A stretch of 13,168 nt of DNA, taken from positions 1 through 13,168 of the forward strand of contig CALGOK010000215.1 of NCBI GenBank assembly GCA_937961295.1. The letters run 5' to 3'. Every line of letters begins with the position of its first letter. The first letter of the stretch is position 1. This DNA comes from an uncultured Gemmatimonadota bacterium. Its GTDB lineage: Bacteria; Gemmatimonadota; Gemmatimonadetes; Gemmatimonadales; GWC2-71-9. The notes under the pieces are model-generated. The model worked only from the letters and a program-made list of their open reading frames with translations, was not told the DNA's origin and did not search any database. Below are positions 1-6,416 of this stretch, in pieces. The translations under genes and the position numbers were made by a program.

Positions 1-2649
1 GACGAGCTGATGAAGAAGAAGCAGCTCTCGGAGACGGTGCTGCAGAGCTACCGGCGGGCCGGGCTGCGCGCCACGGTCGAGTTCCTCGACCGCCTCAAGC
101 GGTTCGGGTTCGACTTCGCCACCATGGGCGGCGTGTCGATCGGCGTGGAGGACCTCGAGATTCCGGCCGAAAAGCAGGACCTGCTGGCCGAGGCGCAGAA
201 GCGCGTCGAGCGGTTCCAGCGCGCCTACAACACCGGCCAGATCACCTTCGGCGAGCGGTACAACAAGGTGATCGACGCCTGGACCCACGCCAACAACGAC
301 GTGGCCGAGGCGATGCTCGCCTCGATGCGCACGTCGCGCGGCGGGTACAACCCGGTGTACATGATGTACGACTCCGGGTCCCGCGGCTCGCGCGACCAGA
401 TCCGGCAGCTGGCCGGCATGCGCGGCCTGATGGCGAAGCCCCAGAAGAAGCTCACCGGCGGCATCGGCGAGATCATCGAGTCGCCGATCAAGTCGAACTT
501 CCGCGAGGGGCTCACCGTGCTCGAGTACTTCATCTCGACGCACGGCGCCCGCAAGGGCCTGGCCGACACGGCGCTCAAGACCGCCGACTCGGGCTACCTC
601 ACCCGCCGCCTCTGCGACGTGGCGCAGGACGTCACGATCACCGAGGAGGACTGCGGCACCGTGCTCGGGCTCGAGATGAGCCCGCTCAAGGAGGGCGAGG
701 ACGTCATCGAGCCGCTGCGCGACCGGATCCTCGGCACCGTGGCCGCCGAGGACGTGGTCGATCCGCACGAGCTCGACGAATTCGGCGACCCGCGCCTGCT
801 GGTGCAGGCCGGCCAGATGATCGACGAGGAGGTCGCCACCAAGATCGACGACGCGGGGATCGAGCACGTCACCATCCGCTCGGTGCTGACCTGCGAGAGC
901 AAGCGCGGCGTCTGCCGGATGTGCTACGGCCGCAACCTGGCGACCATGGAGATGGTCGACCTAGGCGAGGCGGTGGGCATCCTGGCGGCGCAGTCGATCG
1001 GCGAGCCGGGCACCCAGCTGACGCTGCGGACCTTCCACATCGGCGGCACCTCGAGCCGCATCGCGGAGGAGGCCGAGCGCCGCGCGCGGACCGACGGCGT
1101 CGTCACCTACACCGGCGACCTCGAGTGGGCCGACGTGGACGTGGAGTACGAGGACGGCATGAAGGGGTCGATCCGCGTCGCGCTCACGCGCGAGGCGGAG
1201 TCGATCGCCGAGGAGACCCGCGCGGGCATCGTGCTGGTCGACGCGGCGGATCCCTCGCGCGCGCTCAACCGCTACCCGGTGCCCGAGGGCGCCATGATCC
1301 AGGTCAAGGAGCAGGAGCCCGCGACCAAGGGTGACAGCGAGAAGCGGGCGACGATCCTCTACACCTGGGACCCGTACAACGACCCGTCGATCATCAAGAC
1401 CGACGGCGAACTGCGCTGGAAGGACCTGGTGCCGGGTGTCACGCTCCGCGAGGAGCTCGACGAGGGCACCGGCCTGCGGTCACTGGTGGTGCAGGCCGAC
1501 CCCGATCGCGAGCTGCACCCGTCAGTGCTGGTGTACCAGAAGGGTCGCAAGGATCCGCAGGAGTACACCCTCGCCGAGGGCGCCCGGATCATCCTCGGCT
1601 CGCCCACCGACCCGGTGTCGCGGGCGATGGCCATTCCCGACGCGGCCAATCCGTGGTCGGAGAAGTTCAAGGTCGAGGAGCGGCCGATCACCGATGCGTG
1701 GCCCGGCAAGTCCAAGCGCGAGGCCAAGGACAAGAGCGTCTTCCTCTCGCCCGCGGTGGCGGTGAAGAAGGGCGTGACGATCACCAAGATCCCGCGCCAG
1801 GCGTACAAGACCCGCGACATCACCGGCGGCCTGCCGCGGGTGGCGGAGCTGTTCGAGGCGCGTCGGCCGAAGGATCCCGCCACCATGTCCGAGGTGGACG
1901 GCATCGTGAAGTTCGGCGAGATCAAGCGCGGCAAGCGCGAGATCTTCGTCTTCCCGACGAACCCCGACGGCACCACGGTCGAGGACGCCGAGGCGAAGGT
2001 GTACGAGGTGCCCGCGGGCAAGCACCTGCGGGTGCACGAGGGCGACCGGGTGCGGGCGGGCGACCGCCTCACCGAGGGCCCGGTGTCGCCGCACGAGATC
2101 CTGCAGATCAAGGGTCCGCGCGCGGTGCAGGAGTACCTGCTCAACGAGGTGCAGGAGGTGTACCGCCTGCAGGGCGTGCGGATCAACGACAAGCACATCG
2201 GCGTGATCGTGCGCCAGATGCTGCAGAAGGTGCGCGTCACCGATCCGGGCGACTCGACCTTCCTCGACGGCGAGACCGTGGACCGGCTCTCGTTCCGCGA
2301 GGAGAACGAGCGGGTGCTGCGCCGCAAGGGCGTGCCGGCGGTGGCCGAGCCGGTGCTGCTGGGCATCACCAAGGCGTCGCTCTCGACCCGGTCGTTCTTC
2401 TCGGCCGCGTCGTTCCAGGAGACCACCCGGATCCTCACCGACGCCGCGATCCGCGGCGCGCGGGACGAGCTGGTCGGGCTCAAGGAGAACATCATCATCG
2501 GGCACCTGATCCCCGCCGGCACCGGTCACTACCGGTACGTCGACCTGGAGATCGAGGTCCCCGAGGGCTTCGAGCCCCCGCCGCCTCCCGAACCGGAGGA
2601 GGCGCTCCCCGAGGTGTCGCTGGTGGGGGCGGGGGACGACGAGCTCTAG
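1..2649 (+). CDS. rpoC: DNA-directed RNA polymerase subunit beta', C-terminal part (5'-truncated)
   Basis: This is the C-terminal part of the largest catalytic RNA polymerase subunit. The frame is open from base 1 (Asp-Glu-Leu before the first ATG at 10), so the N-terminal part, including the NADFDGD metal site, lies outside the window. Visible landmarks are the bridge helix (YFISTHGARKG, about bases 526-630), the four zinc-ligand cysteines (codons at 652, 892, 913 and 922), the trigger loop (TLRTFHIGG, about 1021-1050) and the conserved C-terminal blocks DITGGLPRVAELFEARRPK, INDKHIGVIVRQMLQK, LLGITKASLSTRSFFSAASF and LKENIIIGHLIPAGTG. An SI3-like insertion lies between the trigger-loop halves (about 1060-1803). 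By recall it is about 55 residues longer than in E. coli. The protein ends in a proline- and acid-rich tail and stops with TAG. Identification is certain; the phylum guess is not. Confidence 0.98.
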   Translation, partial: DELMKKKQLSETVLQSYRRAGLRATVEFLDRLKRFGFDFATMGGVSIGVEDLEIPAEKQDLLAEAQKRVERFQRAYNTGQITFGERYNKVIDAWTHANNDVAEAMLASMRTSRGGYNPVYMMYDSGSRGSRDQIRQLAGMRGLMAKPQKKLTGGIGEIIESPIKSNFREGLTVLEYFISTHGARKGLADTALKTADSGYLTRRLCDVAQDVTITEEDCGTVLGLEMSPLKEGEDVIEPLRDRILGTVAAEDVVDPHELDEFGDPRLLVQAGQMIDEEVATKIDDAGIEHVTIRSVLTCESKRGVCRMCYGRNLATMEMVDLGEAVGILAAQSIGEPGTQLTLRTFHIGGTSSRIAEEAERRARTDGVVTYTGDLEWADVDVEYEDGMKGSIRVALTREAESIAEETRAGIVLVDAADPSRALNRYPVPEGAMIQVKEQEPATKGDSEKRATILYTWDPYNDPSIIKTDGELRWKDLVPGVTLREELDEGTGLRSLVVQADPDRELHPSVLVYQKGRKDPQEYTLAEGARIILGSPTDPVSRAMAIPDAANPWSEKFKVEERPITDAWPGKSKREAKDKSVFLSPAVAVKKGVTITKIPRQAYKTRDITGGLPRVAELFEARRPKDPATMSEVDGIVKFGEIKRGKREIFVFPTNPDGTTVEDAEAKVYEVPAGKHLRVHEGDRVRAGDRLTEGPVSPHEILQIKGPRAVQEYLLNEVQEVYRLQGVRINDKHIGVIVRQMLQKVRVTDPGDSTFLDGETVDRLSFREENERVLRRKGVPAVAEPVLLGITKASLSTRSFFSAASFQETTRILTDAAIRGARDELVGLKENIIIGHLIPAGTGHYRYVDLEIEVPEGFEPPPPPEPEEALPEVSLVGAGDDEL

Positions 2650-2672
2650 CCGCGACAGGCGAGGGGCGAAGG

Positions 2673-2706
2673 GCGAAGGGCGGCTCCGGAAGGGGCCGCC
2701 CTTCGC
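2673..2706 (+). terminator. Hairpin after rpoC, probable terminator
   Basis: A perfect 12-bp GC-rich stem (2673-2684 with 2695-2706) extends by two C-G pairs and one T-G wobble to a GGAA loop, which is a GNRA tetraloop. It begins 23 bases after the rpoC stop. No T-run follows; the next bases are GTT and then a run of eight G, so it is not a textbook intrinsic terminator. Position and stem strength favour transcription end or 3'-end protection of the rpoC message. Confidence 0.55.
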
Positions 2707-2750
2707 GTTGGGGGGGGCGGGGCGTGGCGTGTCGAGCGTCGGCTTACCCG

Positions 2751-2780
2751 TTGCGGGACGGCCTCGGCCGGTGGAATGAT
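2751..2780 (+). promoter_or_regulatory. Weak sigma70-like promoter candidate for the GT25-like gene
   Basis: TTGCGG (2751-2756) and AATGAT (2775-2780) are separated by 18 bases. The second box matches four of six TATAAT positions. The pair lies after the rpoC hairpin and about 40 bases before the next start codon, where a promoter would be expected. The match is weak and could be chance. Confidence 0.22.
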
Positions 2781-2811
2781 TGGGAACCTGGGGCGTGCGT
2801 CGACCGTGCAG

Positions 2812-2817
2812 AGGAGG
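2812..2817 (+). promoter_or_regulatory. Ribosome binding site that fixes the GT25-like start
   Basis: AGGAGG lies four bases before the ATG at 2822. It supports that start over the in-frame ATG at 2780, whose extra 14 residues (MGTWGVRRPCRGGP) look like translated leader sequence. Confidence 0.7.
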
Positions 2818-2821
2818 ACCG

Positions 2822-3826
2822 ATGTCGGATGACCGCGAGGCAATCCTCTCGCCCGAAGCGCTGCTCGCACGCCGCGACCGGATCATCACCCTCGCCCAGG
2901 GGCTCCTCGCGGCGGGTGATCTCGCCGGCGTGGCTGAAGCCCTGATGCAGCTCGCCGGGGCAACGACCGATCAGGCCACCCTCGACGGCACCGACCCGAT
3001 GCTGCCGCAGCTCGTCGCCGGTCGGCGCGTCGTGGCGAGTTGCGATCCGGCCCGGCGACCGGGGGTCGACGAGGTGGTGCTTATCTATGGCAATTATCCC
3101 CACGGGTTCGAGAACGTGGTGGTCAACAATCCGGTCCGCCGTCACGCGGCGGACTTCTGGCGGTTCCGGCATGACCAGGTGGAGTGCGATGCACGGTGGG
3201 ACGGGATCGATGCGATTCACGTCATCAACCTCGACCGCCGCGGCGACCGCTGGGACGGAGTGCTGCGCGAGCTGGTTGGGGCGCGGGCACCGCTCGATCG
3301 GGTGCGGCGGATCCCCGCCGTCACGGCGACGGGACCAGGGCAGGTGGAGGGTTCGGTGGCGTGCCTCGCCAGCCACCTGGCCTCGCTGGAGATCGCCCGC
3401 GCGGAGGGGTGCAGGACGCTGCTGGTGCTGGAGGATGACTTCTGCTTCACGAGTGAGGTGGACCAGCACCTCGACGACCTCGCACGCTTCCTGGAGCGGG
3501 AGTACGACTACTGGGTCTGCCTCGTGGCCACCAGCAAGTATGGTCACTGCATTCCGGTCGACGACCTAGTGGCCCGATCCCACCAGCCGTGCACCAACGC
3601 GGGTGGCTACCTGGTCTCCGCAGCCGGGATCGATCGTCTCCTGCCAGTATTCGCCGACGCCCGGAAACAGCTGCTCGCGACAGGAGACTGTCTCACGCAC
3701 GCCGCGGACCGCTGTTGGTCGCAGCTGCAGCCCTCCGGGCGGTTCCTCGTCTTTCGCCGCAAGTTCGGGTTCCAAGTGTCGAGCTACAGCGACATCGAGC
3801 ACAGGGTGGCGCGCTACCTCGATTGA
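2822..3826 (+). CDS. Glycosyltransferase family 25-like protein
   Basis: The product is 334 residues and is probably a nucleotide-sugar-dependent transferase for LPS or another surface glycan, acting in the cytoplasm. GT25 hallmarks are visible: VINLDRRGDRW (residues 134-144), the helix CLASHLASLEIARAEG (181-196) and the metal-site strand LLVLEDDF (200-207). TNAGGYLVSAAGIDRL (258-273) resembles the late GT25 block. The first 125 residues are not part of the usual domain: a helical segment (about 10-48), then a conserved-looking stretch around IYGNYPHGFENVVVNNPVRR (88-107) whose role I do not know. There is no signal peptide or membrane helix. The ATG is chosen for its AGGAGG. The gene stands alone between rpoC and the facing glycan operon, to which it probably belongs functionally. 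Donor and acceptor cannot be read from sequence. Confidence 0.85.
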   Translation: MSDDREAILSPEALLARRDRIITLAQGLLAAGDLAGVAEALMQLAGATTDQATLDGTDPMLPQLVAGRRVVASCDPARRPGVDEVVLIYGNYPHGFENVVVNNPVRRHAADFWRFRHDQVECDARWDGIDAIHVINLDRRGDRWDGVLRELVGARAPLDRVRRIPAVTATGPGQVEGSVACLASHLASLEIARAEGCRTLLVLEDDFCFTSEVDQHLDDLARFLEREYDYWVCLVATSKYGHCIPVDDLVARSHQPCTNAGGYLVSAAGIDRLLPVFADARKQLLATGDCLTHAADRCWSQLQPSGRFLVFRRKFGFQVSSYSDIEHRVARYLD

Positions 3827-3857
3827 TCCGGACGGGGCTCCGCTCACGCCCGGATCA
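3824..3857. terminator. Inverted repeat between convergent genes, possible bidirectional terminator
   Basis: TGATCCGG (3824-3831) and CCGGATCA (3850-3857) form a perfect 8-bp inverted repeat around an 18-base loop. The left arm contains the TGA stop of the plus-strand gene, and the minus-strand stop (3844-3846) lies in the loop. Neither strand has a T-run. The placement between convergent genes suggests a shared terminator, but the structure is modest. Confidence 0.35.
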
Positions 3858-5517
3858 CCTTCCACAGGAAGCCCAGCACGCCGTCACGGCGCAGCACCTC
3901 GATCCGCGGCACTGCCCACGGGTCGTCGCCCGGCCGCGCCCTGCCGCGCGTGACGGTGAACGCCGCCGCGGCGCCGGCAGCGCGCGTGGCCGCCCGCACA
4001 GCCGGATCGTGGTCGCCATACGGATAGGCAAAGAAGCGGACCGGTGCGCCGAGTCGACCGAGGTCATTCATCGAGCCGGTGATCTCGTCGTGTCGCGCCT
4101 CCGGTCCAAGCTGGGTGAGCATCGGATGGGTGCGCGAATGCGCCCCGATCTCGAGGCCCTGCCTCGCCACCGCTTCGAGCTCGTCACGGGTGGCCAGCCG
4201 GAGCAGGGTCGCCCCGTGCGCCACATCCCACGTGTTGTGACCACCCAACCGGCCGCTCACCGCGAACACGATGCCCGGGACGCCCAGCGCCTGCAGTTCG
4301 GGTGCGACCGACAGGAGGTCGTCGTAGCCGTCGTCGATCGTCAGGAGGACCGGTCGGCGCGGCAGGCCGCCGCCGTACCGGAGGCACTGCAGGAACTCAT
4401 CCGGGCTCACGAGGTGACATCCCAGCGCCTGCAGCATGCGGATCTGTCGAAACAGCCTCCGAGGCGGCACTCCATAGGGCGCGAGGATGGGGTCATCACG
4501 CAGGTCGCGGAATGCGTGGTAGGCGAGGACGGTGACCGCACGTGGACGCGGCATGCCCCCGGCTTCCTGCACCCCCCGCCAGTATTCGAGGGCCCACACC
4601 CGGTAGAAGAATCGCACGGCGCGGTCACTGGGAAACGGCCGCCGCCCGATGCGCAGCGCTGCAAGCCGGAGCACTTCCATCACGGGCCACGTCAGTGGCC
4701 ACGCACGGGCGAGGGGGCGCCACCAGCGTCGATTGATGGGATCGTCGACGCCCTGGAGTGCAAAGAGTGCCTTCGCCTGCTCCGGATGCTTCCGTACGAA
4801 TGCGACATCGGCATGCCCGGCCTGTCGTGACTGCTCGAAGTAGCGCGCGGCCGTGACGACATAGTTCTGGCAACTGACCGCGGCGGGTTCGAACACCAGG
4901 CGATGGCCCTGCTTCATCATCCGGTATCCGAAGTCGAGATCCTCGTTGCCGAAGGTGCCGTCGCGCGTGAAGGCGGTGTCGAATCCCCCCACCGCCTGGA
5001 AGAGCGCCCTAGGCAGCGAGAGCTGTCCCGTGAGCAGGTCGTGCAGCGTGAGCGCCGCTCCGTCGCTGGTCAAACGCATCCGCCGTCCCTCGGTCCATTC
5101 CCCGATCCCGCGGCTCAGGAAGTTGGCGGGTGAGTCCGGGTGGATCGGGAGGTGGCCGAAGACCAGCTTCGGGCCGTCGCGGTGGGAGCGGTCCAGCACT
5201 GCGAGCAGGTCTGGCGCCGGCTCCATGTCGTCGTCGAGGAAGAGCAGGATCTCCCCTCGCGCGGCCGCCGCCCCCGCGTTGCGCGCGACCGAAGCTCCGC
5301 GATTGGGCTGCTCGAGTACCGTGAGGGGGAATGGGGTGTCCAGGCGACGCAGGGCGTCCCCGGTCCCGTCGGTCGCCCCGTCGACGGCCACGATGACCTC
5401 AAACGCCGGTGCCTCCAGCTGCCGTGCGAAGGCCTGCACGTGGGCGCACACGAGCTCCCGACGCTGGAAGGTCGGGATCACGATGCTGAAGCGCGGGGCG
5501 GGGTCCGCGGTCGTCAC
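3844..5517 (-). CDS. Bifunctional GT2 glycosyltransferase / polysaccharide deacetylase
   Basis: The product is 557 residues with two catalytic modules. Residues 9-240 are a GT-A family 2 transferase: SIVIPTFQRREL, VIVAVDGATDGTGD (41-54), NRGASVARNAG (72-82), the DXD-type metal site FLDDDMEP (93-100) and the late GNEDLDFGYRM block (190-200). Residues about 326-557 are a NodB/CE4 deacetylase: AYHAF (332-336), TIDDGYDD (393-400, metal and catalytic Asp pair), GAHSRTHP (458-465, metal His pair) and FAYPYGDHDP (496-505). All key motifs look intact. The region between (about 245-320) is basic and aromatic. No signal peptide or clear membrane helix is seen. GTG 5517 was chosen because it overlaps the preceding TGA in a GTGA junction. 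ATG 5529 (four residues longer) is possible; neither has a clear Shine-Dalgarno. The likely role is adding an N-acetyl sugar and deacetylating the same or a nearby sugar. It is the last gene of the operon. Confidence 0.9.
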   Translation of the reverse strand: MTTADPAPRFSIVIPTFQRRELVCAHVQAFARQLEAPAFEVIVAVDGATDGTGDALRRLDTPFPLTVLEQPNRGASVARNAGAAAARGEILLFLDDDMEPAPDLLAVLDRSHRDGPKLVFGHLPIHPDSPANFLSRGIGEWTEGRRMRLTSDGAALTLHDLLTGQLSLPRALFQAVGGFDTAFTRDGTFGNEDLDFGYRMMKQGHRLVFEPAAVSCQNYVVTAARYFEQSRQAGHADVAFVRKHPEQAKALFALQGVDDPINRRWWRPLARAWPLTWPVMEVLRLAALRIGRRPFPSDRAVRFFYRVWALEYWRGVQEAGGMPRPRAVTVLAYHAFRDLRDDPILAPYGVPPRRLFRQIRMLQALGCHLVSPDEFLQCLRYGGGLPRRPVLLTIDDGYDDLLSVAPELQALGVPGIVFAVSGRLGGHNTWDVAHGATLLRLATRDELEAVARQGLEIGAHSRTHPMLTQLGPEARHDEITGSMNDLGRLGAPVRFFAYPYGDHDPAVRAATRAAGAAAAFTVTRGRARPGDDPWAVPRIEVLRRDGVLGFLWKVIRA

Positions 5518-6416
5518 GCCGCCAGCCATGTCTCGAGGCGGTCGCGGAAGGTGTCGGCATCCCAGTCTTGGGCGTGGTGCCGGGGGAGCGCAAGCAGGTC
5601 GGAGTGGCCGTGCACTGCTCCGGGCTGCGTCGTGCAGGCCATCCGGAACCCGGCGCCAGCGAGCAGGTCGCGGGTGTGCTCGGGGAAGCGGCCCCGATCC
5701 CCGAACGGGTACGAGAATGCGTCGAGCGCGGTGCCCGTGAGTGTCACCAGGGTATCGCGCGAGCGAGCGATCTCCTCGCCGATCGCCGGAACATCGAGCG
5801 CAGTAAAGCGCGAGTGGGTCACGGAGTGTGCCCCGACGCGCATGCCGGGCAGGGCCGCGAGTCGGGCTACCTCCCGAGCCGTCATCACCGGGGGGCGAGT
5901 CGCTGTATCGCCCAGTTGGCTGCGCAGCTCGGCCAGGCACCCTTCTCGTGTCACCGGCGGCAGCTCGCACAGGAGGCTCCAAATCTCGTCGTAGACCTTG
6001 CGAGGGGGTAGGGTCGGTGCCCACGTCACTTGGGAGTCGTGGAGCCGCAGGGCGAGGGGGGGCCTCCTGCCACCCCGATCGAGCAGCAACTGCTCGAGCT
6101 CGTCCCACCAGAAGCCCGGACCATCGACCGCACCGCTCACCACGAATACGGTGGCGGGGATCATCGTCGCGCCAAGGATCGGTGCTGCAACGGTGAGGTT
6201 GTCCCGGTACCCGTCGTCGAACGTGACCGCGACGGACTTCGGGGGCACACTCCCGGCACGCACCGCATCCGCGAGGTCGCCGAGGCTGATGGGTACGAAT
6301 GATTGGCGGAGGATCGCCATCTGTGCCGCGAACCGTTCGGGAGCGACGCACAGTTGCCAGGGGTCGCTGGAGGGTTCCTCGATTCGGTGGTACATGAGGA
6401 TCACCCCCCGACTCAT
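5514..6416 (-). CDS. Polysaccharide deacetylase (NodB/CE4 family)
   Basis: The product is 300 residues and hydrolyses N- or O-acetyl groups on glycans with a metal centre. Motifs: ILMYHRIEE (6-14), TFDDGYRD (65-72, Asp67/Asp68), GAHSVTHSRF (195-204, His197/His201), FSYPFGDRG (234-242) and LPRHHAQDW near the C-terminus. About 95 residues separate TVFVVSG and the His motif, beginning with FWWDELEQLL (102-111). By recall, this spacer is common in deacetylases encoded in polysaccharide loci. No signal peptide is visible, so a cytoplasmic substrate such as a lipid-linked sugar is likely, though not shown. ATG 6416 overlaps the upstream stop (ATGA), and GGAG at 6425-6428 lies eight bases before it. 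The stop overlaps the next gene (GTGA). It differs clearly from the deacetylase domain of the next gene. Confidence 0.92.
   Translation of the reverse strand: MSRGVILMYHRIEEPSSDPWQLCVAPERFAAQMAILRQSFVPISLGDLADAVRAGSVPPKSVAVTFDDGYRDNLTVAAPILGATMIPATVFVVSGAVDGPGFWWDELEQLLLDRGGRRPPLALRLHDSQVTWAPTLPPRKVYDEIWSLLCELPPVTREGCLAELRSQLGDTATRPPVMTAREVARLAALPGMRVGAHSVTHSRFTALDVPAIGEEIARSRDTLVTLTGTALDAFSYPFGDRGRFPEHTRDLLAGAGFRMACTTQPGAVHGHSDLLALPRHHAQDWDADTFRDRLETWLAA

Noticed and set aside
2710..2717. Run of eight G as a phase-variable or G-quadruplex element
   Set aside because: It lies outside coding sequence and before the candidate promoter, and four well-separated G-runs are lacking. Nothing beyond base bias supports a function.
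1359..2889. Two long minus-strand ORFs (387 and 455 residues) opposite rpoC
   Set aside because: They lie over conserved RpoC coding sequence, show low-complexity Arg/Ser/His-rich translations with no motif, and result from high GC at third codon positions.
921..2945. Alternative plus-strand frames within rpoC and past its stop (137, 144 and 430 residues)
   Set aside because: They overlap invariant RpoC blocks, and their Arg/Gly/Pro-rich products look like frame-shifted RpoC.
3589..4830. A 413-residue plus-strand ORF across the convergent junction
   Set aside because: It runs antisense to the clearly motif-bearing deacetylase domain and has no family motif.
5518..6351. N-terminal 278 residues of the 835-codon open frame ending at 3844
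   Set aside because: This part is an out-of-frame reading of the stand-alone deacetylase gene. GT2 motifs begin only after the GTG at 5517.
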